A stretch of 64,000 bases of DNA from Oscillospiraceae bacterium (GTDB lineage: Bacteria > Bacillota > Clostridia > Oscillospirales > Oscillospiraceae), in assembly GCA_017411225.1 (NCBI GenBank), contig JAFRDQ010000086.1:1-64000 (forward strand), in the 5' to 3' direction. This document shows positions 41,026 to 48,830 of this stretch, in pieces. The position numbers and the translations under genes were made by a program. The first letter of the stretch is position 1. Every line of letters begins with the position of its first letter. The notes beneath the pieces were generated by a model. That model was not told where the DNA came from. It did not search any database and saw only the letters and a program-made list of their open reading frames with translations.

Positions 41026-41609
41026 TTGATAAAAATGACGTCATCCGGTTTTTTGACCGCTGTGCCCCGTTTTGGGATGCGGAGATGATACGGAAAGAGG
41101 ATCTGATCTGCGCGATTCTGGATTACGGCGGAGTAACCGCCGGGGCAGACGTGCTGGACGTCGCCTGCGGCACCGGCGTGCTGTTCCCGGACTATCTGGC
41201 GCGGAACGTCGCCTCCGTCACCGGGATCGACATTTCTCCAGAGATGGCGAAGATTGCCGCCTCCAAATATCCGCCCGAGCAGGTGCGCGTCATCTGCGGC
41301 GATGTGGAGACGGAGATGTTCGACCGGCAGTTTGATGTGGTCATGGTCTATAACGCCTTTCCGCATTTTCCGGATGCGAACGCGCTCATCTCAGCGCTTG
41401 CAAAGGTCACAAAGCCCGGCGGCAGACTCTCTGTTGCGCACAGCATGAGCCGCGCGCAGCTGGATCATCATCACAGCGGCGCCGCGCACCCGATTTCCAA
41501 CGGGCTCATGAGCGAGGACGATCTCGCGGCGGTCTTCGCGCCGTATTTCGATGTGGACGTCAAGATCTCGGACGACCGGATGTATCAGGTCTCCGGCGTC
41601 AGAAAGTGA
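41022..41609 (+). CDS. SAM-dependent methyltransferase (class I) 1
   Basis: 195 residues. Motif I VLDVACGTGVLFPDYL, acidic loop GIDISPEM, motif post-I FDVVMVYNAFPHF and KPGGRLSVAHS. Near the end, HSMSRAQLDHHHSGAAHPI has three consecutive His, which could contact a metal. Translationally coupled to the ECF-type gene, suggesting that its substrate is linked to what that protein imports. One of four class I methyltransferases in the island. Confidence 0.83.
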   Translation: MIDKNDVIRFFDRCAPFWDAEMIRKEDLICAILDYGGVTAGADVLDVACGTGVLFPDYLARNVASVTGIDISPEMAKIAASKYPPEQVRVICGDVETEMFDRQFDVVMVYNAFPHFPDANALISALAKVTKPGGRLSVAHSMSRAQLDHHHSGAAHPISNGLMSEDDLAAVFAPYFDVDVKISDDRMYQVSGVRK

Positions 41610-41616
41610 GAGGCAG

Positions 41617-42555
41617 ATGAAAAACCAATTATCCGCCGTCTGCGGCGAAGTGAACAAGGTCATCATCGGCAAGCAGGACGTGGTCGAGAAGGTGCTCATG
41701 GCCATGCTGGCTGACGGGCACATCCTGCTCGATGACGTCCCCGGCGTCGGCAAGACGACCTTGGCCGTGGCCTTTGCCCGCGCGATCGGCCTGAACTATT
41801 CCCGCATCCAGTTCACACCCGATGTGCTGCCGAGTGATATCGTGGGCTTTTCCATGTATCAGCAGCAGACGGGTGAATTTCGCTATATGCCCGGTGCCGT
41901 GACGAACGCAAACCTAGTGCTGGCAGACGAAATCAACCGCACCTCCAGCAAGACGCAGTCCGCGCTGCTCGAGGCCATGGAAGAGCGGCAGGTCACGGTG
42001 GACGGTATGGTGCATCCGCTGCCGAAGCCGTTTCTCGTCATCGCTACGGAAAACCAGGTCGGCGCCGCGGGCACACAGCTGCTGCCCCATGCGCAGCTCG
42101 ACCGCTTCCTCGTGCAGCTCACGATCGGCTATCCCGATTTTGAGAGCGAAGTGGACATTCTCCGCGGCAGACGCACGGAAAACCCAATCGATTCCGTCCG
42201 CCAGACCATCACGGCGGCGGATCTGCTCGAGTTCCAGCGGCTGACAGCGGCTGTCACAATGAAGGACAGCATTCTGGAATACATTACGCGCCTTGCCTCC
42301 GCCACGCGCTCTCATGCGTGGATTCAGCTCGGCGTCAGTCCGCGCGGCGCGCTCGCCGTGAGCAAGATGGCCCGCGCCTGCGCCATGGTGCGCGGGCGGG
42401 ACTATGTGATCCCCGAGGACGTGCAGGCGGTCTTTTCCGATGTATGTGCGCACCGCATTCTCCTCTCGCAGAAGGCGAGAACCGAGCGCAAAACCGCGCA
42501 GGATGTGCTCGCGCAGATCCTGCAGGACGTTGCTGCGCCGACGGCGCTGGACTGA
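41617..42555 (+). CDS. MoxR-family AAA+ ATPase
   Basis: 312 residues. Walker A GVPGVGKTT, Walker B LVLADEINRTSSKTQ, sensor 1 ATENQ, and the C-terminal lid. MoxR ATPases act as chaperones for maturation of complexes, classically with DUF58 and VWA proteins; DUF58 follows directly. GAGAGG precedes ATG 41617. In the same transcript as the ECF-type and methyltransferase genes by spacing of 7 bases. Confidence 0.9.
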   Translation: MKNQLSAVCGEVNKVIIGKQDVVEKVLMAMLADGHILLDDVPGVGKTTLAVAFARAIGLNYSRIQFTPDVLPSDIVGFSMYQQQTGEFRYMPGAVTNANLVLADEINRTSSKTQSALLEAMEERQVTVDGMVHPLPKPFLVIATENQVGAAGTQLLPHAQLDRFLVQLTIGYPDFESEVDILRGRRTENPIDSVRQTITAADLLEFQRLTAAVTMKDSILEYITRLASATRSHAWIQLGVSPRGALAVSKMARACAMVRGRDYVIPEDVQAVFSDVCAHRILLSQKARTERKTAQDVLAQILQDVAAPTALD

Positions 42556-42559
42556 AACC

Positions 42560-43636
42560 ATGTGGAAACGAAGGCTGGTGTGGCTGCTGCTGATTCTGGC
42601 AGCGGCTGCGCTGTATCTGTTTGAAAACAACGGCGCGACGCTTGCGGTGCTGCTGATTGTGTTGCTTGTGCCGCTCTTTGGCATCCTGCTTGCCGCCTTC
42701 GGAACAAAGAATGCGACAGCTGACATTGTGCTGCCGGAGCGCTGTGCCTGCGGTGATGAAATCCACGGTGCGCTGCACTCTCAGACCCGTGGTGAGGCTG
42801 TGCTCCTCGTTGAGAATCATCACACCGGCGAGTCGGCGGAGCTCTCCCTGCCGCTTATGCGGAGTGAAACACCCTTTACTGTACAGGCCGCGTGCTGCGG
42901 CGTCGTGCGCGCAAGGGTAAAGCATCTGCTTGCGCGGGATCTCTTCGGCCTCGCCGCGTGGAAGTGCCCGGTCACCTCCGAAGCGGCGACCGTGGTGCTG
43001 CCCGCACTGTTTCAGCCGGAGGTTGTGCTCACGGAGAGTTCCTTTGCCATGCTCGACAGCGAGGAATATTCCGCCGTGAAGCCTGGCTTTGATCCCAGTG
43101 AGACCTTCGGCATCCGGGAATATCGACCCGGCGATAATATCAAGACTATCCACTGGAAGGCCTCGCAGAAAACGGGCGAGACCATGATCCGCGAGCTCAG
43201 CCTCCCGGTAGAGCATCAGGTGCTGCTGCGATATGAAAACCCCGCGCTCGGTCAGGCGGCGCCGGAGACGATCCACAGCATGACGACGCTGCTGCTGAGC
43301 CTGTCCGCTGTGCTCACAGAGCAGGGCGTTGTCCACGATCTCGGCTGGCGCGGCGCACTCTGGCAGATTGATTCTGAGGATGCTCGCCTTGCAGCGATGG
43401 ATGCGCTGCTGTCCCTTCCTCCGGAGACGGCGCCTGCGCTCCCGGCGCGCATCGGCGGAAGCTATGCCCATGTGGCGACAATCTCTGCAGAGCCGGTGCT
43501 GGGGCTCGCGGATCTCTATAACGGCAGTCACGTCACGGTGCTTAAGCCCGGCGCCGGCGCGGAGGGCATGCAGCCGGACGGCACGGTGCAGATCTGTTAT
43601 GAATCGCTGGAGCAATTGGGGAGGGTAGAGCTGTGA
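42560..43636 (+). CDS. DUF58 protein, membrane anchored
   Basis: 358 residues: two N-terminal transmembrane helices (residues ~5-45), a beta-rich region, then the DUF58 core with the signature DPSETFGIREYRPGDNIKTI and HWKASQKTGE, and a VWA-like C-terminus. Standard partner of MoxR; their joint role is not defined. Start 42560 is 4 bases past the MoxR stop, with little ribosome site, so it is translationally coupled. Confidence 0.85.
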   Translation: MWKRRLVWLLLILAAAALYLFENNGATLAVLLIVLLVPLFGILLAAFGTKNATADIVLPERCACGDEIHGALHSQTRGEAVLLVENHHTGESAELSLPLMRSETPFTVQAACCGVVRARVKHLLARDLFGLAAWKCPVTSEAATVVLPALFQPEVVLTESSFAMLDSEEYSAVKPGFDPSETFGIREYRPGDNIKTIHWKASQKTGETMIRELSLPVEHQVLLRYENPALGQAAPETIHSMTTLLLSLSAVLTEQGVVHDLGWRGALWQIDSEDARLAAMDALLSLPPETAPALPARIGGSYAHVATISAEPVLGLADLYNGSHVTVLKPGAGAEGMQPDGTVQICYESLEQLGRVEL

Positions 43637-44814
43637 AATCCAATACCCTTGTTGTATCCGGAGCGAGCGTTGATCGGCAGCTGCCCTATGCCGCTGTGTT
43701 TCCGTTTTTGCTTTGCGTGGCCCTTTGGGGCGCGTTTTTGTGGATGGTTGGCCGTATTACGCTGCTGCCGTATTCCGCGGCAGGTTCCCTTGCCGCGCTG
43801 TTTCCGGTCTTTTGCCCGTCGCGAAAACACCGGCGTCTGGTTGGCTGTGCGCTGCTGATTCTGCTCACATTGACTGCTCTTTTGTTTTGGCGTCAGGTCT
43901 TTGGCGGACTTGCGGGGCTTCTAAATCGGCTCTTTGATTTGAGCGCTGCCCGTCAGCGGTATTTGTATGACAATTTTGCCGTTTCTGCGATTTCTCCGAT
44001 TCCGGCGGTGCTGTGGGGCTCCGCACTGACTGCGGTCTGTTTCGGCTGGCTCGGCGCGCGGAAACGCGCGCTGCCTGGCGTGCTCGCGGCTGCGTTCACC
44101 GCTGTCTCCTGTGCCTATTTCGGCGTCACACCCGGTGCGGCATGGCTGCTGGGGATTTTGGCGCTCTCAGGGCTCTCCATGGCAGCGAGGTCTGAGCTTC
44201 GAGCGGCTGTCCTTTTGCTGGCTTCTGCGGCGGTGATTGCAGGGCTCACGCTCTGGCTCCTGCCGGGAGAAAACGCGCGCGTCTCCGTGCTGGACAATCA
44301 GCTGCGCGACACGCTCGCCCTGACCACTGTGACGCAGCAGCGGCAGCCGGAGAATGCTCCCACACCCACGCCGGAAAGCCAGCCGGAGCAAGAGAACAAA
44401 GAGCCCATGCTCCTCCAGATCCGGGAGAGCATGGACCCCAAAACCATCCTTTTGATTGTGTTGATTGCGGTGATTCTTTTGGTGCTGTTTGTCCCTGCCA
44501 TTCTCCGTGACCGGCTGCAGAAGCGGCGCGACCGAAACCGCGCGGGAATGGAGAGCGAGAACAATGCCGAGGCGATTCGCGCCACCTTCCGCTATGCGCT
44601 GCTCTGGCTGCGCGCTTCCGAGAGCGATGCGCTGGAGATGCCCGGCTATGACGCTGCATACAAGCTCTGGCAGGAGGCCGCTTTCAGCGACCATGCCATG
44701 AGTGACACCCAGCGTGATCAGATGACGGCATTTCAGCAAACGGTCTCCGACACCATACAAAGCCGCGCCGGAAGGCGGCTGAGGTGGAAACTACGGTATC
44801 GATACGCACTCTGA
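43633..44814 (+). CDS. Multi-pass membrane protein of the MoxR-DUF58 cluster, transglutaminase core absent
   Basis: 393 residues: about six transmembrane helices in residues 20-225, a Pro/Glu linker (PTPTPESQPEQENKEP), another transmembrane helix near 280-300, and a helical cytoplasmic tail. In most MoxR-DUF58 operons the third protein carries a transglutaminase-like domain between the helices and the tail; here no Cys-His-Asp core is seen and the protein is about half the usual size. GTG start 43633 overlaps the DUF58 stop; GGGTAGAG is the ribosome site. Confidence 0.75.
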   Translation: MKSNTLVVSGASVDRQLPYAAVFPFLLCVALWGAFLWMVGRITLLPYSAAGSLAALFPVFCPSRKHRRLVGCALLILLTLTALLFWRQVFGGLAGLLNRLFDLSAARQRYLYDNFAVSAISPIPAVLWGSALTAVCFGWLGARKRALPGVLAAAFTAVSCAYFGVTPGAAWLLGILALSGLSMAARSELRAAVLLLASAAVIAGLTLWLLPGENARVSVLDNQLRDTLALTTVTQQRQPENAPTPTPESQPEQENKEPMLLQIRESMDPKTILLIVLIAVILLVLFVPAILRDRLQKRRDRNRAGMESENNAEAIRATFRYALLWLRASESDALEMPGYDAAYKLWQEAAFSDHAMSDTQRDQMTAFQQTVSDTIQSRAGRRLRWKLRYRYAL

Positions 44815-44820
44815 ATCAAA

Positions 44821-44857
44821 GCTGCGGGGAAAGCACAGAATATGCTTTCCCCGCAGC
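44821..44857. terminator. Terminator after the MoxR-DUF58 operon
   Basis: Perfect 14-bp stem GCTGCGGGGAAAGC/GCTTTCCCCGCAGC with a 9-base loop and GGTTTTGG after it. Could also end minus-strand RNA coming from 45054. Confidence 0.8.
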
Positions 44858-44944
44858 GGTTTTGGAGAGAGTCATGCGATACATGGCATGATCGCACGAT
44901 ATATGAAAGAGACGCAAATGAAGAAGCTCCGATTTGGGAGGGGT

Positions 44945-45054
44945 GCGGGGAGAACACATTGTGCCTGTCCTCCCCGCAATTTGGAAGGGGGTGTGCAGGC
45001 GCAGACCAAAACGCCTGTACATGGAAGCGAGACTTGAAAGATCAGAAGTTTTAT
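44945..45054 (-). ncRNA. Candidate metal-responsive small RNA 1
   Basis: No gene lies in 44858-45303 apart from this. A metal-box promoter (45061-45104) points left with no ORF of merit downstream. The predicted RNA has a stem CAGGCG/CGCCTG (44996-45001, 45012-45017) closing a TTTTGGTCTG loop (minus strand), an unpaired CACACCCCCTTCC, and a GCGGGGAG/CTCCCCGC hairpin at 44945-44977. The same elements occur at 46745-46875, where the first stem is changed at two pairs by compensatory substitutions. 3' end uncertain: no T run follows this copy's hairpin. Confidence 0.55.
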
Positions 45055-45060
45055 GGTTAA

Positions 45061-45104
45061 AGCTTAGCATAGGAAAAAGAGCCGCACAAGCTACCCCCGG
45101 GGAT
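45061..45104 (-). promoter_or_regulatory. Metal-box promoter 4 (small RNA 1)
   Basis: Minus strand: box ATCCCCGGGGGTAGC, -35 TTGTGC (45084-45089), 17-base spacer, TAAGCT (45061-45066). Confidence 0.7.
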
Positions 45105-45223
45105 GTATTTTGAAAAGTATTTTTCCTTGATTTTTCAATGCTTTGCAGCGTTAAAATCAGCCTGAAAATCCTCTATCCCCCCGATACGGAAGCAATCAAA
45201 AAGCGCATGAAAACCTGCAATGG

Positions 45224-45269
45224 ATATCCCCCGGGGTAGCTTGTGGCGGCATTGCCCTTGTGATATGGT
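45224..45269 (+). promoter_or_regulatory. Metal-box promoter 5 (MATE exporter)
   Basis: Box ATCCCCCGGGGTAGC ending at 45240, -35 TTGTGG (45241-45246), 17-base spacer, TATGGT (45264-45269). Divergent from promoter 4 across ~120 bases that are also conserved at 46930-47050. Confidence 0.7.
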
Positions 45270-45303
45270 GGCGCAAGACAACAAAAATGGACGGGGCGAG
45301 AAT

Positions 45304-46656
45304 TTGAAAAAGACGTTAGACCTGACCGAGGGGAACATCTGGAAAAAGATGCTGCTGTTTGCGCTGCCGCTTCTTGGTACCAGCTTCATTCAGCAGCTGT
45401 ATAATACGGTCGATCTGCTGGTTGTCGGCAATTTACTCGGCAAGGAAGCGCATGCCGCCGTTGGCGCAAGCTCGCTGCTGACCACCTGCGTGGTGGGCTT
45501 CTTCACCGGGCTCTCTGTGGGTTGCGGTGTCATGACGGCGCAGGCCAGAGGCGCGGGCGACCGGAGAAAGCTCGACCGCATCCTCCACACTGCCATGGGC
45601 GTCAGCCTTGCCGGCGGCGCAATCCTGTCCGTTCTGGGCGTGGCGCTTGCACGGCAGTTTCTGGTCTGGATGAACGCGCCGGAGGAGATCCTCGCTCCGG
45701 GCGCCGGCTATGCGCGGATCTATCTTATGAGCATGATCCCGATGTGCATTTATAACATTTATGCCGGCGTTATGCGCGCCCTGGGCGATTCGGAGGCTCC
45801 CATGCGGATGCAGCTTTGGGGCGGAGTCATCAATGTGGTCATGGATCTTGTTTTGGTCAAGCTTCTCCCGGACGGCATCTATGGCGTGGCGCTGGCGACG
45901 CTGTTTTCCCAGAGCGCGGCGGCGGTGCTGGCGGTGCGCTATCTGCGCCGCGGCACGGAATTCGGCAGGCTCGACCTCAGCCGCATCCGGCTGGAAGGGG
46001 AGATCGTGGGCGAAATCGCAAGGCTCGGTGTTCCTGCCGGGCTGCAAAGCCTCGTGATCACGCTTTCCAACGTGTTCGTCCAGTCCGCTGTGAACTGGCT
46101 GGGCGTGGACGCCATCGCGGGGTTCGCTGCCTACTTTAAGGTTGAGCTTTTGATCTACATGCCCATCGTGGCGCTGGGCTCCGCCATGATGACCTTCAGC
46201 GGGCAGTGCTGCGGGGCGGGGAATATCCGCCGTATCTCCGAGGGCGTACGCGTGTGCATTGCCATGGGTGTGGCCTATGTTGCCGTCATGTCGGCGCTGC
46301 TGTATTTCTTCGGGCAGTATGCGTTTATGCTCTTTACGAGAGACCCGGGGGTCATCGAAAGCGGCATGCGGATCGTCCATGTGACATTCCCGCTCTATTG
46401 GATCTATGTATTCCTTCAGATATTTGCCGAGGCTGCCAGAGGCAAGGGAAAAACGCTCCAGCCTATGCTGATCATTCTGGCGACCATTTGCGTCTTCCGA
46501 ACGGTCTGCCTTATGATCTTCACCCGCAGCGGCGTCACCATCGAGCGCGTGGCGGCGGTTTATCCCGCGGCCTGGTTCGCAGCGGCAGTTTGTCTGTTTC
46601 TGTTCTGGATGAAAGAACGACGGAGAGAAGCATTTCCGGAAAGGATGAAATTATAA
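45304..46656 (+). CDS. MATE-family efflux transporter
   Basis: 450 residues with 12 transmembrane helices in two bundles (first helix LLFALPLLGTSFIQQLYNTV). Na+- or H+-coupled export of cationic organic molecules. TTG 45304 is chosen: the ATG at 45265 lies inside the -10 element and would not be in the mRNA. The metal-box promoter suggests export of a metal-binding small molecule or a response to metal excess (inference). Followed by a strong terminator. Confidence 0.88.
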   Translation: MKKTLDLTEGNIWKKMLLFALPLLGTSFIQQLYNTVDLLVVGNLLGKEAHAAVGASSLLTTCVVGFFTGLSVGCGVMTAQARGAGDRRKLDRILHTAMGVSLAGGAILSVLGVALARQFLVWMNAPEEILAPGAGYARIYLMSMIPMCIYNIYAGVMRALGDSEAPMRMQLWGGVINVVMDLVLVKLLPDGIYGVALATLFSQSAAAVLAVRYLRRGTEFGRLDLSRIRLEGEIVGEIARLGVPAGLQSLVITLSNVFVQSAVNWLGVDAIAGFAAYFKVELLIYMPIVALGSAMMTFSGQCCGAGNIRRISEGVRVCIAMGVAYVAVMSALLYFFGQYAFMLFTRDPGVIESGMRIVHVTFPLYWIYVFLQIFAEAARGKGKTLQPMLIILATICVFRTVCLMIFTRSGVTIERVAAVYPAAWFAAAVCLFLFWMKERRREAFPERMKL

Positions 46657-46666
46657 CGCGTATTAC

Positions 46667-46703
46667 AAAAAACACGGCACACAAAATGTGCGCCGTGTTT
46701 TTT
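46667..46703. terminator. Terminator of the MATE gene
   Basis: Stem AAAAAACACGGC / GCCGTGTTTTTT with an inner CACA/TGTG, usable on both strands; may also end minus-strand RNA 2. Confidence 0.85.
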
Positions 46704-46744
46704 GCATATGGATCTGAAGAAGACGAAAATGAAGAAACTCCGAA

Positions 46745-46875
46745 AGAAAAAGGGCCGCGGGGAGAGTCAGACTGCGTGAACTCTCCCCGCAAAAAAGGGA
46801 AGGGGGGGTGTGCCGGTGCAGACCAAAACACCGACACCATGGAAGGTGAGACTTGAAAGCTCTGAAATACTTGAT
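46745..46875 (-). ncRNA. Candidate metal-responsive small RNA 2
   Basis: Homologue of 44945-45054 in the same setting: metal-box promoter on the right (46882-46925), conserved first bases after the -10, stem CGGTG/CACCG (46814-46818, 46829-46833) with the identical 10-base loop, C-rich single strand, then a 10-bp hairpin GCGGGGAGAG/CTCTCCCCGC (46757-46790) followed on the minus strand by CCCTTTTTCTTTC, a proper terminator. About 130 nt. No ORF in it is conserved between the copies. The stretch 46704-47128 holds only this RNA and the promoters. Confidence 0.6.
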
Positions 46876-46881
46876 GGTCAA

Positions 46882-46925
46882 AGCTTAGCACACATGGAAA
46901 TCCCGCACAAGCTACCCCGGGGGAT
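46882..46925 (-). promoter_or_regulatory. Metal-box promoter 6 (small RNA 2)
   Basis: Minus strand: box ATCCCCCGGGGTAGC, -35 TTGTGC (46905-46910), 17-base spacer, TAAGCT (46882-46887), the same -10 as small RNA 1. Confidence 0.7.
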
Positions 46926-47046
46926 GAATTTTGAAAAATATTTTTTCCTTGATTTTTCAATAGTTTGAAGCCCTTCGCGGCTGCTCCTGATCCTCCATCC
47001 CCCCGATACGAAGCCAGCGGAGAAAACTGAAAAAACAGAGTATTTA

Positions 47047-47092
47047 ATATCCCCCGGGGCAGCTTGTGGAGGCGGTGCAGGTGTGATATGGT
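47047..47092 (+). promoter_or_regulatory. Metal-box promoter 7 (His-rich protein)
   Basis: Box ATCCCCCGGGGCAGC ending at 47063, -35 TTGTGG (47064-47069), 17-base spacer, TATGGT (47087-47092). Confidence 0.7.
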
Positions 47093-47128
47093 GGAACCAT
47101 CCAGAAAACAACAGAAAGGATGATTTTC

Positions 47129-47407
47129 ATGCACGATCACGAACATACGCACGATACAGCAGCGGCTCACGTCCATGCCCACCCGCACGGCGATCAAAAA
47201 GCCATGAGCCCCGAGGAAACGCTCGCGCTGCTGAACTACATGCTGGATCACAACCGGCACCACGCGGATGAGCTGCACGACGTCTGCCACAGTCTGGAGG
47301 CCAACGGCAAGTCCGAAGCGGCGGAAAAGCTCGCCGAGGCGCTGCATCATTTCGACCACAGCAACCTTCTCCTCGCCGAGGCAGTCGCCCTTGCGAAGGC
47401 AGACTGA
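47129..47407 (+). CDS. Small His-rich protein, probable metal binder
   Basis: 92 residues. The first ~25 carry alternating His (HDHEHTHDT, HVHAHPHGD); the rest is helical with more His (LDHNRHHADELHDVCHSLE, LHHFDHSN) and one Cys. Fits a cytosolic nickel/cobalt/zinc store or chaperone. ATG 47129 is chosen because AAAGGA is at proper distance, unlike the ATG at 47120. No named family assigned with confidence. First gene after metal-box promoter 7, followed 18 bases on by the C_GCAxxG_C_C gene. Confidence 0.75.
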   Translation: MHDHEHTHDTAAAHVHAHPHGDQKAMSPEETLALLNYMLDHNRHHADELHDVCHSLEANGKSEAAEKLAEALHHFDHSNLLLAEAVALAKAD

Positions 47408-47425
47408 AAACAGGGAGGAACGATT

Positions 47426-47809
47426 ATGGATTCCATGCCCAGCAAAGTGGAACTGTTCGAGAAAGGCTATAACTGCTGCCAGATCATCGCGGTCTATCTC
47501 GCGCCGGTCTGTGGCTTTGACGCCGAGGAGATCAAGGATTCCTTCAACATCATGTGCGACACCTGCGGCGGCACGTGCAGCACCCTGCGAGGCGGCACCT
47601 ACTGCCTCACCGCCTGGGCGAAGCAGCAGGGCTATGACCACGATCAGACCCGCGCTCTGGTCGATCGGCTGTATGACGCCTTCAGGGAAAAGCACGGCGG
47701 CATCCTGTGTAAGGAAATCGCGAAGAACGACCTTATGGTCTGCGCCGGCTTTGTCGACACCGTCGTGGAGCTGACGAAGCAATTGATTGCGGAGGGAAAA
47801 ACTGCTTAA
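47426..47809 (+). CDS. C_GCAxxG_C_C family protein
   Basis: 127 residues of the C-GCAxxG-C-C family (redox/metal-linked, function unknown): YNCCQIIAVYL takes the place of CAQA, followed by MCDTCGGTCSTLRGGTYCLT and GGILCKEIA with VCAGFVDTVVEL. Six or more conserved Cys suggest binding of a metal or cluster. GGGAGG precedes the ATG. Shares the transcript with the His-rich protein. Confidence 0.8.
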   Translation: MDSMPSKVELFEKGYNCCQIIAVYLAPVCGFDAEEIKDSFNIMCDTCGGTCSTLRGGTYCLTAWAKQQGYDHDQTRALVDRLYDAFREKHGGILCKEIAKNDLMVCAGFVDTVVELTKQLIAEGKTA

Positions 47810-47811
47810 TC

Positions 47812-47843
47812 GAAGCGGGGATATCGTCTGATATTCCCGCTTC
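47812..47843 (+). terminator. Terminator of the His-rich/C_GCAxxG_C_C unit
   Basis: Stem GAAGCGGGGATATC/GATATTCCCGCTTC with a 4-base loop and one mismatch, then TTTGTAAAATTTTC. Confidence 0.8.
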
Positions 47844-47884
47844 TTTGTAAAATTTTCACAAAAATCTAAAAATCCTTATTTTTT

Positions 47885-47929
47885 ATCCCCGGGGGTAGGT
47901 TGCGAGCGTTTGTCAACATTGTGTATACT
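47885..47929 (+). promoter_or_regulatory. Metal-box promoter 8 (YezD-like gene and first importer)
   Basis: Box ATCCCCGGGGGTAGG (47885-47899), -35 TTGCGA (47900-47905), 18-base spacer, TATACT (47924-47929). Confidence 0.7.
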
Positions 47930-47958
47930 TACCACAATAGCATATGGAGGTGGCAGCG

Positions 47959-48099
47959 GTGGATCAAACCAACATCACCATGAAAGAACGCAAGCTGCTC
48001 AATCTGATTCGAGAGATCGGCTTCGGCGAAGTCAAGGTTTTCATCGCGGACGGCCAGCCCGTCCGGGTGGAGGAGATCAAAAAGAGCGTAAAGCTTTGA
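47959..48099 (+). CDS. YezD/DUF2292-type small protein
   Basis: 46 residues, GTG start at 47959 with GGAGG eight bases upstream. The body IGFGEVKVFIADGQPVRVEE matches the DUF2292 family, single beta-hairpin proteins often encoded with sulfur or metal import genes, with no known activity. Leads the transcript of the first Nik-type importer, separated from it by a terminator-like hairpin. Confidence 0.75.
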   Translation: MDQTNITMKERKLLNLIREIGFGEVKVFIADGQPVRVEEIKKSVKL

Positions 48100-48130
48100 A
48101 TCTGAATAACTGACCGACTGAACAACAGCA

Positions 48131-48179
48131 GGTCCCGTTTCATGCCCAATGGGCGTGGTATGGGGTCTGTTTATTTTTT
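48131..48179 (+). terminator. Terminator or attenuator before the methyltransferase-importer operon
   Basis: Long imperfect stem CAGGTCCC...GGGGTCTG with an inner ATGCCC/GGGCGT, followed by TTTATTTTTTT. Since no other promoter is seen for the importer genes, partial readthrough or regulated attenuation is likely. Confidence 0.65.
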
Positions 48180-48200
48180 TGCAAGAAATCAGGTGATCTC

Positions 48201-48830
48201 ATGGCACATCAGATGGATCTGGATACCATCGCCGCCTTCTGGAACGGCCGCGCGGCGGAGTTTGACAGCGAGCATGACACAGAGGATCTGGCGCTCTGGA
48301 GCCGGACGCTGGAGCAGGCGATCGGTCTGAACGGCGCCGGCTCGGTTCTGGACGTCGGAACCGGCACGGGCTTTCTGGCGCTGCTGCTCGCGAAGCTCGG
48401 CTATACCGTAAGCGGCGTGGACATCGCGGCAGATATGCTTGCGCAGGGCGTCGAAAAGGCGAAATGCTTCGGTCTGAACGTCGATTTTCGCGAGGCTGCC
48501 TGCGAGCGGCTCCCCTTTGCCGACGAGACGTTTGACGCCGTGGTCAACTGCCGCGTCATGTGGACGCTGACCGTGCCGGAGGAAGCGGTGCGGGAATGGA
48601 AGCGCGTGCTGAAGCCCGGCGGGAAGGTGATCTCGTTCATGCGCATGATGGACATGACCGGCGGCGATTTTTACGGCGGAATCGACCTGCCCCTGACGGT
48701 CGGTACGCGGGAGGCCTATTGCGAGGTCTATGACGCTGCGGGCCTCAAGCGCATTACAGTGACGGAGCTGCCGGAGGCCATGAGCTCGCAGGAACCGCAC
48801 TGGACGATGTTTGTCGGGACGAAGCCATGA
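48201..48830 (+). CDS. SAM-dependent methyltransferase (class I) 2
   Basis: 209 residues. Motif I SVLDVGTGTGFLALLLAKLG, acidic loop GVDIAADML, FDAVVNCRVMWTLTVPEEA and KPGGKVISFMR. Related in pattern to the methyltransferase at 56558-57346 (both have the W-N/T-L-x-x-P segment). AGGTGAT precedes the ATG. Its stop overlaps the start of the nikB-like gene, tying it to the importer: the substrate may be the imported ligand. Confidence 0.83.
   Translation: MAHQMDLDTIAAFWNGRAAEFDSEHDTEDLALWSRTLEQAIGLNGAGSVLDVGTGTGFLALLLAKLGYTVSGVDIAADMLAQGVEKAKCFGLNVDFREAACERLPFADETFDAVVNCRVMWTLTVPEEAVREWKRVLKPGGKVISFMRMMDMTGGDFYGGIDLPLTVGTREAYCEVYDAAGLKRITVTELPEAMSSQEPHWTMFVGTKP

Noticed and set aside
44842..45060. 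Plus-strand frame with a GCAGADQN segment that is also found in the MATE gene's other-frame extension near 46810
   Set aside because: The similarity follows from the duplicated DNA; frames shift between the copies and no ribosome site is present.
44816..45070. Minus-strand frame of 84 residues covering small RNA 1
   Set aside because: Its start lies upstream of the predicted transcription start and the copy at 46663-46881 does not keep the protein sequence, whereas the RNA stem covaries.
47812..47929. A metal riboswitch (for example NiCo/czcD type) before the YezD-like gene
   Set aside because: The leader after the -10 is only about 30 bases; the structure upstream is a plain terminator.
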